A DNA stretch of 64,000 bases from Variovorax sp. UMC13. Lineage in GTDB: Bacteria; Pseudomonadota; Gammaproteobacteria; Burkholderiales; Burkholderiaceae_C. The DNA lies in contig NZ_LZZW01000014.1 in the NCBI RefSeq assembly GCF_014170375.1, forward strand, positions 91,709 through 155,708, given 5' to 3'. The position numbers and the translations under genes are program-made. The notes under the pieces were generated by a model. The model was given only the letters and a program-made list of their open reading frames with translations, made no database searches and was not told where the DNA came from. This document shows, piece after piece, positions 37,105-46,138 of the stretch (positions are counted from its first letter, which is position 1; each line of letters begins with the position of its first letter).

Positions 37105-37737
37105 ATGATCAAGATCGGAATTGTGGATGACCACGCCATCGTTCGGTCCGGCTTGCGGCAGTTTTTCTCCGAGCATGTGGATTTGCGCGTCGTAGGCGAG
37201 GCGGGAACCGGACGCGAGGCGATCGAGCTCGTGCGCACGACGGAGCTCGACGTGCTGGTGATGGACTTGTCCATGCCCGGTCAGAGCGGCATCGACGCGC
37301 TGGCGATGATTCGGGCCAAGGCGCCGGATGTGGGCATCCTCATCCTGAGCGGCTACCCCGAGGAGCACTACGCGATGAACCTGATCCGTCAGGGCGCCAG
37401 CGGCTACCTCAACAAGGAATGCGAGCCGATCGAGATCGTGAATGCGATCCGTACCGTCTCGCTGGGCCGTCGCTACATCACGCCCGCCGTGGCCGAACTG
37501 CTGGCACGCCAGCTCGACCGCAAGGACGATGCAGCACCGCACGAGCAGCTCTCGGAGCGCGAGTTCCAGGTGTTCCTCAAGCTGGCCAAGGGCGAAACGG
37601 CGGGCGACATCGCCAAGACGCTGTCGCTGTCGGTGAAGACCGTGAGCACCTACCGCACGCGCCTGATGGAGAAGATGAACCTCTCCTCCAACAGCGACCT
37701 GACCTACTACGCGCTGAAAAACAAGCTGATCGACTGA
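37105..37737 (+). CDS. NarL/FixJ-family response regulator
   Basis: 210 residues: receiver domain (1-120) with acidic pair Asp8/Asp9, phosphoacceptor Asp54 (VLVMDLSMPG) and Lys104 (GYLNKE), and a C-terminal LuxR-type helix-turn-helix (about 145-205; LSEREFQVFLKLAKG, then SVKTVSTYRTRLMEKM). It should be phosphorylated by the divergent CHASE3 kinase and then bind DNA. The RcsB/NarL group often controls envelope or stress genes, and it sits beside a set of these. Start supported by AGAGGAT. Confidence 0.93.
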   Translation: MIKIGIVDDHAIVRSGLRQFFSEHVDLRVVGEAGTGREAIELVRTTELDVLVMDLSMPGQSGIDALAMIRAKAPDVGILILSGYPEEHYAMNLIRQGASGYLNKECEPIEIVNAIRTVSLGRRYITPAVAELLARQLDRKDDAAPHEQLSEREFQVFLKLAKGETAGDIAKTLSLSVKTVSTYRTRLMEKMNLSSNSDLTYYALKNKLID

Positions 37738-37805
37738 GATCGCGGACCGAGCCGCGGCGTCCCCGAGGGCGCCGCGGTCGGGCATCGCCTTCGGCGCGCC
37801 GCTGT

Positions 37806-38207
37806 TCAAGCGCCGTCGTTGCTCGCGCGATCGGAGGACTGCGCGAGGCAGAAGTCCAGCAGCGCGTCGATCTCGTTGGACTTGTCGAACACCGCGTCGG
37901 CCCCCAGCTGGACGCAGCGCCGGCGGATGTCCTGGGTCGCGTAGTTGCTGAGCACGACCACCTGCTGGCGCGGCCCGCGCACCGCACAGGCCTGCAGCAC
38001 CCCCAAGCCGCTGCCCTGCTTGAGGAACAGGTCGATGATGATCAGATCCCATGCATCCTTGTGCGTTGCCAGCCAAGCGCGCGCCTCGGCTTCCGTTTCG
38101 GCATGGCCGATGGCCTCGGCGCGCGTGAGTTCTTCCAGGGTTCCGACAAGGTTCTCGCGGATCGTGAGGTTGTCTTCGACGATGTAGGTTTTCAATTTTG
38201 TGTCCAT
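37806..38207 (-). CDS. Single-domain response regulator (receiver only)
   Basis: 133 residues, one CheY-like receiver without an output domain. The functional residues are intact: Glu11/Asp12 (IVEDNLTI), phosphoacceptor Asp59 (LIIIDLFLKQGSG), Ser87 (VVLSNYAT) and Lys109 (VFDKSNEID). It faces the NarL-type regulator gene (convergent, 68 bases apart). It may be a phosphate sink, a second target of the same kinase or act by protein contact. The ATG at 38207 is preferred; an in-frame ATG 8 codons upstream is possible and closer to a GGAGGGAGA run. Confidence 0.84.
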   Translation of the reverse strand: MDTKLKTYIVEDNLTIRENLVGTLEELTRAEAIGHAETEAEARAWLATHKDAWDLIIIDLFLKQGSGLGVLQACAVRGPRQQVVVLSNYATQDIRRRCVQLGADAVFDKSNEIDALLDFCLAQSSDRASNDGA

Positions 38208-38515
38208 GGCGAAGACCCGTTCTCCCTCCATGCCGCCCGCCGGTGTCGTGCGTTGGCAGGTACAGCCACTCGTCGCATCGTAGCCACGGCATCCCGTCAT
38301 CTTGCAAGCACGGGAGGAGGGCGTTTGTAGGCGCATTCCGACTTCAGGGCCCGGGCCCGGGATCGACGCCTTTTTCGTAGGCCCCTGCCCACAGGGGCTG
38401 CCGTGCCGTGCCGACCTCGGCACCCCCTGGCGCCGTATAACCTCGCGCCGTGCACGCCGGCCTGGGCCGCCGGAGTCGTGTCCCGTATCAGCCGCCCCGC
38501 AGAAGGAACACTTCC
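38208..38515. other. 308-base gap between receiver gene and AsmA gene
   Basis: No gene seen. It holds a GGGCCCGGGCCCGGG block (about 38347-38361), a hairpin GCCCCTG-CCCA-CAGGGGC at 38381-38398 without a T-run, and TATAAC at 38436-38441, which is a candidate -10 box for the AsmA gene 75 bases before its start. Confidence 0.5.
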
Positions 38516-40537
38516 ATGCAGAACGACAAGCCAAGGGGCCGAAAGTGGGCAGTGCGGATCGTCACGGCCTTGGTGGCCCTGTTCGCGGTCTTGGTGCTGG
38601 TGGTGATGTTCTTTCCCTGGGACGTGCTGCGCGGCCCGGTGAATCGCTATGTCAGCGAGAAGACCGGGCGGACCTTCGAGATCACGCGTCACCTCGATGT
38701 CGACCTCGGCTGGCGCAGTGCCACCGTCAAGCTCGACGGCATCGAATTCGCCAATCCCTCCTGGGCGCGGGACCCGTACCTGGTGCGCGCCGACCGGGCC
38801 GAACTCGACCTGCGGCTGTGGCCGCTGCTGGGCGGCAAGGTCGTCATCCCGCGCCTGATGATGGTTGCCCCCGCCGTGGGCCTGCAGATGGAGAAGGACG
38901 GCCGCCGGACCTGGGCGCTGGGCAAGGACACCTCGGACGAAGGCACGGTGCCCACCATCGGCCAGATCCAGGTCGACAACGGCAGCGTGGACTTCCTGGC
39001 CCCGCATTTGGGTGTGGACCTGCATGCGGAGGTCGCCTATGACAGCAGCAAGGGCGAGCTGCCCCTGAGCTACCGCATCAAGGGCACCTACCAGCGTCAG
39101 CCGCTGACGGCGCAGGGGCGCACCGGCAACGTGATGCAGCTCGCCGCCACCGGCCAGCCGCCGTTCCCGCTGGAGATCGATGCCCGCGCAGGCCAGACCC
39201 GGCTCAAGGCCGCGGGCACGGTGGCCGCGCTCAGCAGCCTCGACGGCATCGACGCCACCTTCGACCTGCGCGGCCAGAGCCTTGGCGACCTCTACGGCCT
39301 GTTGGGCATCGCATTGCCGCAGACTTCGCCCTATGCGTTGAGCGGCCAGCTCGGCAAGCGCGCGAGCCTGTGGGAGGTCAAGGGCCTCAAGGGCAAGCTG
39401 GGGCTGTCCGACATCGGCGGCGAGATGCAGTTCGACCAGGGCACGAAGGTGCCGATGCTCTCGGGCACCTTGCGCTCGCAGGTGATGGACATGGACGACC
39501 TGGGCCCGCTGATCGGCCTGCCGCCGACGGCCCGCTCGGCCAATGCGGTGGAGGGCGTCGCACCGCCGCCGACGGTGACCCAGGTCAAGCGGCCGCAGCG
39601 CAACGGGCAGGACAAGGTGCTGCCCACCGCCACGCTCGACTTCGAGCGCCTGGGCGCCATGAACGCCGACGTGCGCTACAGCGCCGACCGGATCCGCAAC
39701 GTGCGCGAGGTGCCGCTCGACAAGGGCAGCGTGCACGTGAAGCTGCAGGACAAGGTGCTCACGCTCGACCCGCTGGACCTGGGCGTGGCCGCGGGCAAGC
39801 TGAGCGGCGCGATCCGCATCGACGCGGCGAAGAACCCGGCCGACATTCGCGCCTCGCTGGACCTGCGCGGTATGCAGCTGGCACGCCTGTTCCCCAAGCT
39901 CGAGACGACGGGCAACAGCGTGGGCAAGTTCGGCGGCCGCATCAATCTCTCGGGCTCCGGCAATTCGGTGGCCAGCTGGCTGGGCGGTGCTTCCGGCGAC
40001 GTGGCGGTGCTGTCGGGCAGCGGCCAGTTCGGCAACCTGCTGCCGGTGTTCGCGACGCTGGTGGGCGGCGACATCATCAAGTTCCTGCTGCGCGGCGACC
40101 GCAACGTGGAGTTGCGTTGCGCGGCCGTGGCCTTCGACGTCAACAAGGGCCTGATGACTGGCCGCACGCTGGTGGTGGACACCACCAATGCCGTGTTCAT
40201 CGCGAGCGGCCAGGCCAACCTGGCCAACGAGACGCTGGACTTCGTGGTCCGCCCCGAGCCCAAGAGCAAAAACATCCTCTCGATCCGCACGCCGCTGGTG
40301 GTCAGCGGCACCTTCGGCGATCCGAAGGGCGGCGTCGAGGTCGCGCCGCTGGCGGGGCGCGGCCTGGCCGCGCTGGCGCTGGGCGCGATCAATCCGCTGC
40401 TGGCGCTGGCGGCGACCATCGAGACCGGTCCCGGCGAGGATGCGGACTGCAAGGGCGTGCTGGCGGATGCGAACCGGCCGACCGCCGGCGCGGCCGCCAA
40501 CGGCGCGGCCCGGGCCAAGGGCGCCAAGCAGCGCTGA
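38516..40537 (+). CDS. AsmA-family envelope protein
   Basis: 673 residues: short cytoplasmic start, one inner-membrane helix (about 14-34; VTALVALFAVLVLVVMFFPW) and a large periplasmic part. The N-terminal motif VNRYVSEKTGRTFEI and the following DVDLGWRSATVKLDGIEFANPSW are typical of AsmA proteins; the C-terminal AsmA_2 region has NFSLR-like repeats and ends with an Ala-rich tail. AsmA-like proteins bridge inner and outer membranes and affect lipid transport. Start ATG follows AAGGA by 7 bases. It converges on moeB with 15 bases between. Confidence 0.87.
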   Translation: MQNDKPRGRKWAVRIVTALVALFAVLVLVVMFFPWDVLRGPVNRYVSEKTGRTFEITRHLDVDLGWRSATVKLDGIEFANPSWARDPYLVRADRAELDLRLWPLLGGKVVIPRLMMVAPAVGLQMEKDGRRTWALGKDTSDEGTVPTIGQIQVDNGSVDFLAPHLGVDLHAEVAYDSSKGELPLSYRIKGTYQRQPLTAQGRTGNVMQLAATGQPPFPLEIDARAGQTRLKAAGTVAALSSLDGIDATFDLRGQSLGDLYGLLGIALPQTSPYALSGQLGKRASLWEVKGLKGKLGLSDIGGEMQFDQGTKVPMLSGTLRSQVMDMDDLGPLIGLPPTARSANAVEGVAPPPTVTQVKRPQRNGQDKVLPTATLDFERLGAMNADVRYSADRIRNVREVPLDKGSVHVKLQDKVLTLDPLDLGVAAGKLSGAIRIDAAKNPADIRASLDLRGMQLARLFPKLETTGNSVGKFGGRINLSGSGNSVASWLGGASGDVAVLSGSGQFGNLLPVFATLVGGDIIKFLLRGDRNVELRCAAVAFDVNKGLMTGRTLVVDTTNAVFIASGQANLANETLDFVVRPEPKSKNILSIRTPLVVSGTFGDPKGGVEVAPLAGRGLAALALGAINPLLALAATIETGPGEDADCKGVLADANRPTAGAAANGAARAKGAKQR

Positions 40538-40552
40538 GCAGGGAAGGGCGCT

Positions 40553-41311
40553 TCAAGCGCCGGGGCGCTGCGCGCACACGCTGCAGTGCGGGTCGCGCGC
40601 CACCTGGAGGCTGTCGAAAGCCGTGCGCCGGCCGTCGAACATCAGCAACTGCCCGGCCAGCGAGGGGGTGATGCCCGCCAGCAGCTTGAGTGCCTCGTGC
40701 GCCTGCAGCGTGCCGATGGTGCCGACCACGGGTGCGAACACGCCCATCACCGCGCAGCGCGTCTCCTCGAAGGCCGCATCGGGCGGGAACACGCAGGCGT
40801 AGCAGGGCGAAGCGGGATCGCGCAGGTCGTAGACGCTCAATTGCCCGTCGAAACGGATCGCGGCGCCCGCCACCAGCGGCTTGCCGTGGGCCACGCAGGC
40901 GGCGTTCACCGCATGGCGGGTGGCGAAGTTGTCGCAGCAGTCGATCACCACGTCGGCCGCCCCCACCAGTTCCGACAGCAGCGCCGCATCGGCCCGCAGC
41001 GCATGCAGCGTGAGCCGGACGCCGGGGTCGATGGCCCGCATGGCCTCGGCCGCCGAGGCGACCTTCGACTGGCCCACGCGCGCCGTGGTGTGGGCGATCT
41101 GGCGTTGCAGGTTGGTGAGGTCGACCGTGTCGTCGTCGACCAGCGTGAGGTGGCCCACGCCCGCCGCCGCGAGGTAGAGGCAGACCGGCGAGCCCAGGCC
41201 GCCGGCGCCGATCACCAGCGCATGGGAGGCCTCGACGCGCTGCTGGCCGTCGAAGCCGTACTCCTCGAGCAGAACGTGCCGCGAATGGCGCAGCAGGGCC
41301 TCGTCGTCCAT
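40553..41311 (-). CDS. moeB: HesA/MoeB/ThiF-family adenylyltransferase
   Basis: 252 residues, E1-like enzyme that adenylates the C-terminal glycine of MoaD or ThiS in molybdopterin or thiazole synthesis. ATP-binding motif VIGAGGLGSPVCLYLA (about 33-48), VDDDTVDLTNLQRQ, active-site region EETRCAVMGVF, and two zinc CxxC pairs (CYAC near 183, CSVC near 245). It has no rhodanese domain. moaD or thiS are not in the window, so choosing between MoeB and ThiF is based on similarity. It starts 34 bases after the S41 protease and is probably in its operon. Confidence 0.87.
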   Translation of the reverse strand: MDDEALLRHSRHVLLEEYGFDGQQRVEASHALVIGAGGLGSPVCLYLAAAGVGHLTLVDDDTVDLTNLQRQIAHTTARVGQSKVASAAEAMRAIDPGVRLTLHALRADAALLSELVGAADVVIDCCDNFATRHAVNAACVAHGKPLVAGAAIRFDGQLSVYDLRDPASPCYACVFPPDAAFEETRCAVMGVFAPVVGTIGTLQAHEALKLLAGITPSLAGQLLMFDGRRTAFDSLQVARDPHCSVCAQRPGA

Positions 41312-41345
41312 ACGCTTGGCGCCCGCCGCGTCGCCGCGGCCGCGC

Positions 41346-42788
41346 TCAGTTCTCTTTCTTCTCTTCCTTGTTGTCGACGATCACCTGCGTCTTGCTGACG
41401 ATGACCGGCGCGCCCTTGAGGCTGGCGATGGCCTGCAGCAGCGGGAAGTCCTTGTCGTTGCCGAACTCGGGCACCTTGCGTTCCTGCGGCGGCTTGCGGG
41501 CCTCTTCCTCGAGGCGCTTGCGGGCCTCGTCGCGGGCCTTCTCGCGCTCGGGGTCCTTGGTCTCGGGGCCCTGGCCGCTGGCCAGGTGCTTCTCGAGGTC
41601 GGCCTCGCGCATGCGCAGGGCCGCGTAGGGGCTGCCCTCGGCGCTTTCGTCGACCAGCACGTTGGGCACGATGCCCTTGGCCTGGATCGAGGCGCCGCTG
41701 GGCGTGTAGTAGCGCGCGGTCGTGATCTTCAGGCCGGTGTCGGGGCCCAGCGGGCGCACCGTCTGGACCGAGCCCTTGCCGAAGGTCTGGCTGCCCATGA
41801 TGGTGGCGCGCTTGTGGTCCTGCAGCGCGCCGGCCACGATCTCGCTGGCCGAGGCCGAGCCCTCGTTGACCAGCACCACCAGCGGCACGGTCTTGAGCGC
41901 CGCGGGCAGGCCGCGCAGCGGGTCGGTGCCCGAACGGCGCTGGTAGAACTCCGGCGCGGCCTTGTAGACGAACTTGCTCTCGGCGAGCTGGCCGTCGGTG
42001 GACACCACCGTCACGTTCTCGGGCAGGAAGGCTGCCGAAATCGCCACCGCCGCGTCGAGCAGGCCGCCCGGGTCGTTGCGCAGGTCGAGCACCAGGCCCT
42101 TGAGGTTGGGGTCCTGCTTGTAGATTTCCTCGACCTTCTTGACGAAGTCGTCGACCGTGCGTTCCTGGAACTGCGACAGGCGGATCCAGCCGTAGCCCGG
42201 CTCGATGACCTTGCCGCGCACCGATTGAGTGCGGATTTCCTCGCGCGTGATCGTGACCGGGAAGGTGCGGTTCTCGTCCTTGCGGTAGATGGTCAGCAAC
42301 ACCTTGGTGTTGGCTTCGCCGCGCATGCGCTTGACCGCATCGTTGAGCGACAGGCCGCGCACCGCGGTGTCGTCGATGCGCGTGATCAGGTCGTTGGGCT
42401 TGAGGCCCGCGCGGAAGGCCGGCGAACCCTCGATCGGCGACACCACCTTGACCAGCCCGTCTTCCTGGGCGATCTCGATGCCGACGCCGACGAAGCGCCC
42501 GGTCGTGCCCTCGCGGAATTCCTTGAAGGACTTCTTGTCGAAGTACTGCGAGTGCGGGTCGAGGCCGGCGACCATGCCGGCGATCGCGTCGGAGATGAGT
42601 TTCTTCTCATCCACCGGCTCCACGTAGTCGCTCTTCACCATCCCGAACACCGCCGCGAGCTGTTGCAGCTCCTCGAGCGGCAAGGGTGCCAGCGAACCGC
42701 GTGCCACGGTCTGCAGCGAGACGGTGGTCAGCACGCCGGCCACGGCGCCGGCTGCAACCCAGCCGGTGATCTTGAGTTTCTGGCCCAT
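41346..42788 (-). CDS. C-terminal processing protease (S41 family, CtpA-type)
   Basis: 480 residues: a membrane or signal helix (about 7-28), a PDZ domain (95-170; GRFVGVGIEIAQEDG, FRAGLKPNDLI) and the S41 catalytic core with the Ser in NEGSASASEIVAGAL and the Lys in GSQTFGKGSVQ, forming a Ser-Lys dyad. C-terminal Lys/Glu-rich coil. Cleaves proteins near the C-terminus in the periplasm, for example in peptidoglycan-hydrolase control. It lies 79 bases after gpmA on the same strand, a pairing often seen in betaproteobacteria; a TATATT box in that gap may give it its own promoter. Confidence 0.92.
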   Translation of the reverse strand: MGQKLKITGWVAAGAVAGVLTTVSLQTVARGSLAPLPLEELQQLAAVFGMVKSDYVEPVDEKKLISDAIAGMVAGLDPHSQYFDKKSFKEFREGTTGRFVGVGIEIAQEDGLVKVVSPIEGSPAFRAGLKPNDLITRIDDTAVRGLSLNDAVKRMRGEANTKVLLTIYRKDENRTFPVTITREEIRTQSVRGKVIEPGYGWIRLSQFQERTVDDFVKKVEEIYKQDPNLKGLVLDLRNDPGGLLDAAVAISAAFLPENVTVVSTDGQLAESKFVYKAAPEFYQRRSGTDPLRGLPAALKTVPLVVLVNEGSASASEIVAGALQDHKRATIMGSQTFGKGSVQTVRPLGPDTGLKITTARYYTPSGASIQAKGIVPNVLVDESAEGSPYAALRMREADLEKHLASGQGPETKDPEREKARDEARKRLEEEARKPPQERKVPEFGNDKDFPLLQAIASLKGAPVIVSKTQVIVDNKEEKKEN

Positions 42789-42818
42789 GTAATGAGTGTC
42801 CTAGTCGGGTGTCAAGCC

Positions 42819-42824
42819 AATATA
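42819..42824 (-). promoter_or_regulatory. Candidate -10 box for the S41 protease gene
   Basis: TATATT on the minus strand in an A+T-rich part of the gpmA-protease gap, 30 bases upstream of the start codon. The -35 region is unclear. Confidence 0.38.
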
Positions 42825-42867
42825 CAGCTAGCTTTGAAGCAATTCTTCTACCAGGGTTCCTTAATCT

Positions 42868-43611
42868 TCAACCTTTGCCTTGCGAAGCCACCGCGGCAGC
42901 GGCCTTGGCGGCCGCTTCGGCGTCGCCCAGGTAGTAGTGGCGCAGCGGCTTGAGCTCGTCGTCCAGCTCGTAGACCAGCGGGATGCCGTTGGGGATGTTG
43001 AGGCCGACGATGTCGCTGTCGGAGACGCCGTCGAGGTACTTGACCAGCGCGCGGATGGAATTGCCGTGGGCCGCGACCACCAGGCGGCGGCCGCTGCGGA
43101 TGGCGGGCGCCATCGACTCGTTCCAGAAGGGCAGCACGCGCGCCACGGTGTCCTTCAGGCACTCGGTCAGCGGGATCTGCTCGGGCGCGAGCTTGGCGTA
43201 GCGCAGGTCGCCGCGCTCGCTGCGCGGGTCGGCCGCGTCGAGTGCCGGCGGCGGCGTGTCGTAGCTGCGGCGCCACACCAGCACCTGCTCGTCGCCGTAC
43301 TCCTTGGCCGTCTCGGCCTTGTTGAGGCCCTGCAGGCCGCCGTAATGGCGCTCGTTGAGGCGCCACGAATGCACCACCGGCAGCCAGGTGCGGTCGAGTT
43401 CGTCGAGCGTGTGCCACAGGGTGCGCGTGGCGCGCTTGAGCACGCTGGTGTAGGCCACGTCGAAGTCGTAACCCTCGGCCTTGAGCAGCCGACCGGCCTG
43501 CTTGGCCTGTTCGACGCCGGTCTCGGTCAGGTCGACGTCGGTCCAGCCGGTGAAGCGGTTTTCGAGATTCCAGGTCGACTCGCCGTGGCGGATCAATACC
43601 AGTTTGTGCAT
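42868..43611 (-). CDS. gpmA: 2,3-Bisphosphoglycerate-dependent phosphoglycerate mutase
   Basis: 247 residues; interconverts 3- and 2-phosphoglycerate in glycolysis and gluconeogenesis. The phosphohistidine motif is [18 protein letters not shown] (His9 region), with RRSYDTPPP (about 115) and the second catalytic histidine in [12 protein letters not shown]. Length equals the E. coli enzyme (250). The ATG at 43611 has homologous residues starting at once ([10 protein letters not shown]); the frame stays open far upstream but without similarity. It is divergent from the rhodanese gene. Confidence 0.96.
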   Translation of the reverse strand: MHKLVLIRHGESTWNLENRFTGWTDVDLTETGVEQAKQAGRLLKAEGYDFDVAYTSVLKRATRTLWHTLDELDRTWLPVVHSWRLNERHYGGLQGLNKAETAKEYGDEQVLVWRRSYDTPPPALDAADPRSERGDLRYAKLAPEQIPLTECLKDTVARVLPFWNESMAPAIRSGRRLVVAAHGNSIRALVKYLDGVSDSDIVGLNIPNGIPLVYELDDELKPLRHYYLGDAEAAAKAAAAVASQGKG

Positions 43612-43705
43612 GGGGAAGGCCTTTGGCGGAGATTGAGATTCGGGAATGCAGGAGCCTGCATGACCCGCCATTCTAAAATCGGCGGTTTGCCATTCAAGGA
43701 ACCCT

Positions 43706-44125
43706 GTGAAATTCATCGTCGACAACTGGATGCTGATCCTGCTCGCGGTCGGCTCGGGCAGCATGCTGGCCTGGCCGCTGATCCGTGGCAACGGCGGTGG
43801 CTCGCTCACGGCGCAGGGCGCCGTGCAACTGATCAACCGCGAGCGCGGCGTGGTGGTCGACGTGCGTGACGCGGCCGAATTCGCCGCCGGCCACGCGACC
43901 GGCGCCCGCAACGTGCCCTTCGACCAGCTCGAGCAGAAGCTGCCGACCACGGTCAAGAACAAGGGCGTGCCGGTGCTGCTGATGTGCGCCTCGGGGGCTC
44001 GCGCCCAGCGCGCGCTGGCGGTGGCCAAGAAACTCGGCTACGAGCAGGCCCAAGTGATCGCCGGCGGACTCAAGGGCTGGAAAGACGCTAACCTGCCCGT
44101 TGAGAAGGCTCCCGAAAAAGCCTGA
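43706..44125 (+). CDS. Membrane-anchored rhodanese-domain protein
   Basis: 139 residues with an N-terminal membrane helix (about 5-25; [20 protein letters not shown]) and a rhodanese domain (40-130) whose active-site loop is [11 protein letters not shown] (Cys92 region). It may carry persulfide sulfur. In many proteobacteria this gene stands before grxC and secB, as here. GTG start at 43706 with AAGGA 5 bases upstream. TAAAAT at 43674-43679 could be its -10 box. A hairpin (44135-44155) follows the stop without a T-run. Confidence 0.88.
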   Translation: MKFIVDNWMLILLAVGSGSMLAWPLIRGNGGGSLTAQGAVQLINRERGVVVDVRDAAEFAAGHATGARNVPFDQLEQKLPTTVKNKGVPVLLMCASGARAQRALAVAKKLGYEQAQVIAGGLKGWKDANLPVEKAPEKA

Positions 44126-44191
44126 ACCCACGGGCCGCGCAGCCGGATTGCGCGGCGTTGAAAAACCGCCATCGTCCCCAAGGTACAGCGC

Positions 44192-44452
44192 ATGCAAGCC
44201 GTCAAGATGTACACCACCGCCGTCTGCCCCTACTGCATTCGCGCGAAACAGGTCCTGAAATCCAAGGGCGTCGAGCAGATCGAGGAGATCCGCATCGACA
44301 CCGACCCGCAGGCGCGCGCCGCCATGATGGAGATCACCCAGCGCCGCACCGTGCCGCAGATCTTCATCGGCGACACCCATGTGGGTGGCTGCGACGACCT
44401 GATCGCGCTCGACGGCCGCGGCGGCCTGGTGCCCCTGCTGCAGGGCGCCTGA
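44192..44452 (+). CDS. grxC: Glutaredoxin 3
   Basis: 86-residue thioredoxin-fold protein. Active site CPYC in TTAVCPYCIRAKQVL (about residues 11-14), the cis-Pro segment RRTVPQIFIGDTHVGG and the GSH-binding GGCDDLIAL. It uses glutathione to reduce disulfides and was named for its role with ribonucleotide reductase. Length is that of E. coli Grx3 (83). It lies between the rhodanese gene and secB on the same strand, 66 bases after the former. Confidence 0.95.
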   Translation: MQAVKMYTTAVCPYCIRAKQVLKSKGVEQIEEIRIDTDPQARAAMMEITQRRTVPQIFIGDTHVGGCDDLIALDGRGGLVPLLQGA

Positions 44453-44509
44453 GCGCGGGGCGGCGCCGCCGCTTCCACGGTGTTTCACGAATGAGCCTCG
44501 CCGTCGGGC

Positions 44510-44515
44510 GATAAT
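44510..44515 (+). promoter_or_regulatory. Candidate -10 box for secB
   Basis: GATAAT, 77 bases before the secB ATG and upstream of a terminator-like hairpin in the leader. No convincing -35 element seen. Confidence 0.35.
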
Positions 44516-44535
44516 CGTCGGCTCATTCATCTGCA

Positions 44536-44574
44536 GCCCGCTGCGGGAAGCTCTCCCCGGCGGGCATTGTTTTG
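44536..44574 (+). terminator. Terminator-like hairpin with T-run in the secB leader
   Basis: GCCCGC (44536-44541) pairs with GCGGGC (44560-44565), and inside it CGGG (44544-44547) pairs with CCCG (44556-44559), leaving a small TG bulge. ATTGTTTTG follows directly. It may terminate the rhodanese-grxC unit, or attenuate secB if the promoter lies upstream. Confidence 0.6.
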
Positions 44575-44592
44575 ATTCTCGAAAGTTCAGCC

Positions 44593-45051
44593 ATGGCCGA
44601 TACCCCTGATCCCGTGTTCCAGATCCAGCGCGTCTACCTGAAGGACCTGTCGCTCGAACAGCCCAATTCGCCGGCCATCCTGCTCGAGCAGGAACAGCCC
44701 ACGGTCGACATCCAGCTGGGCGTCGACGCCCAGCCGGTGGCCGACGGCATCTTCGAGATCACCGTGTCCGCCACCGTGCAGACCAAGGTGCAGGACCGCA
44801 CCGTGTTCCTGGTCGAAGCCAAGCAGGCCGGCATCTTCGAGATCCGCAACCTGCCAGAAGACCAGATGGGCGCGATCCTGGGCATCGCCTGCCCGCAGAT
44901 CGTCTACCCCTACCTGCGCGGCAACGTGGCCGACGTGATCCAGCGCGGCGGCTTCCCGCCCGTGCACCTGGCCGAGATCAACTTCCAGGCTATGTACGAG
45001 CAGCAGCAGGCCGCCGCCGCCGGCCAGCCCTCGCCCATCGTCACGCAGTAA
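44593..45051 (+). CDS. secB: Protein-export chaperone SecB
   Basis: 152 residues. Tetrameric cytosolic chaperone that keeps preproteins unfolded and delivers them to SecA. Typical segments: [19 protein letters not shown] (about 10-28), the SecA-contact part EAKQAGIF and the C-terminal half [20 protein letters not shown] followed by [12 protein letters not shown]. The last 15 residues are a flexible Gln/Ala tail. The ATG at 44593 gives the standard N-terminus; a strong hairpin sits 19-57 bases upstream. gpsA follows after 24 bases, the usual secB-gpsA pair. Confidence 0.96.
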   Translation: MADTPDPVFQIQRVYLKDLSLEQPNSPAILLEQEQPTVDIQLGVDAQPVADGIFEITVSATVQTKVQDRTVFLVEAKQAGIFEIRNLPEDQMGAILGIACPQIVYPYLRGNVADVIQRGGFPPVHLAEINFQAMYEQQQAAAAGQPSPIVTQ

Positions 45052-45075
45052 ACCGGCCACACGCCGCCAACGCCG

Positions 45076-46107
45076 ATGAAGATCTGCGTTCATGGCGCCG
45101 GTGCCTGGGGCACGGCCGTCGCCGTCAACGCGGCGGCCCGCCACGAGGTCACGCTGTGGGCGCGCGATGCGACCCAGGCCGACGCCATGTCGGCCGCGCG
45201 TGAAAACACCCGCTACCTCCCGGGGCTGGCGCTGCCGGCCCCGCTGCGCGTGCGCGGCGGCGACATCGGCACGGCCAGCGCCGGCGCCGACCTGGTCATC
45301 GTGGCCACGCCGATGGCGGCCCTGCGCGAGCAGCTGCTCGCGCTGCGCGGCTGCACCGTGCCCGTGGCCTGGCTCTGCAAGGGTGTCGAGCCTGCGCGCG
45401 ACGCCTCTCCCACGGCCTATGGCCTGCTGGCCCACGAGATCTGGGCCCAGGTCGCGCCCGAACTGCACGCCGGCGTGCTCAGCGGCCCCAGCTTCGCGCA
45501 GGAGGTGGCCGAAGGCCGGCCGACCGCGCTGGTCGCGGCCAGCCCGCATGCGGCGGTTCGCGACGCGCTGGTCGAGGCCTTCCACGGACCGGCGCTGCGC
45601 GTCTACGCCAACGAGGACATCGTGGGCGTCGAGGTCGGCGGGGCGGTCAAGAACGTGCTCGCCATCGCCACCGGCCTGTGCGACGGCCTGGCGCTGGGCC
45701 TCAATGCGCGCGCCGCGCTGATCACCCGCGGCCTGGCCGAGATGACGCGTTTCGGCCTCGCGCTGGGCGCGCGTGCCGAGACCTTCATGGGCCTGTCGGG
45801 CCTGGGCGACCTGGTGCTGACTTCCACCGGCGACCTGTCGCGCAACCGCAAGGTCGGCCTGCTGCTGGCCCAGGGCCGCACTTTGGCGCAGGCCGTCGCC
45901 TCGCTGGGCCATGTGGCCGAAGGCGTGTACTGCGCCCGCACCGTGGTGCAGCGCGCGCGCGGCCTGGGCATCGAGATGCCCATCGCCGAAGGCGTGGTCG
46001 CGCTGCTCGACGGCCGCGTGAGCCCGCGGGATGCGGTCGTGGCGCTGACCGGCCGCGACCCGGTGCCGGAGTCGCCGTCTTCGGCCGGCCCGGCGTCCCC
46101 CCGTTGA
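45076..46107 (+). CDS. gpsA: NAD(P)H-dependent glycerol-3-phosphate dehydrogenase
   Basis: 343 residues; reduces dihydroxyacetone phosphate to sn-glycerol-3-phosphate for phospholipid synthesis. Rossmann motif [11 protein letters not shown] (about 6-16), catalytic Lys in [17 protein letters not shown], and the signatures [17 protein letters not shown] and [11 protein letters not shown]. Cytosolic. Located between secB and nadC on the same strand; the gap to nadC is 31 bases. The product joins the glycerol-3-phosphate pool that the ugp operon at the left of the window also feeds. Confidence 0.96.
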   Translation: MKICVHGAGAWGTAVAVNAAARHEVTLWARDATQADAMSAARENTRYLPGLALPAPLRVRGGDIGTASAGADLVIVATPMAALREQLLALRGCTVPVAWLCKGVEPARDASPTAYGLLAHEIWAQVAPELHAGVLSGPSFAQEVAEGRPTALVAASPHAAVRDALVEAFHGPALRVYANEDIVGVEVGGAVKNVLAIATGLCDGLALGLNARAALITRGLAEMTRFGLALGARAETFMGLSGLGDLVLTSTGDLSRNRKVGLLLAQGRTLAQAVASLGHVAEGVYCARTVVQRARGLGIEMPIAEGVVALLDGRVSPRDAVVALTGRDPVPESPSSAGPASPR

Positions 46108-46138
46108 ATACATAACAAGAACACAGAGACCGAGTGCC

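Noticed and set aside
44135..44155. Hairpin CCGCGCA/TGCGCGG after the rhodanese gene as a terminator
   Set aside because: No T-run follows and grxC is close on the same strand; read-through is more likely.
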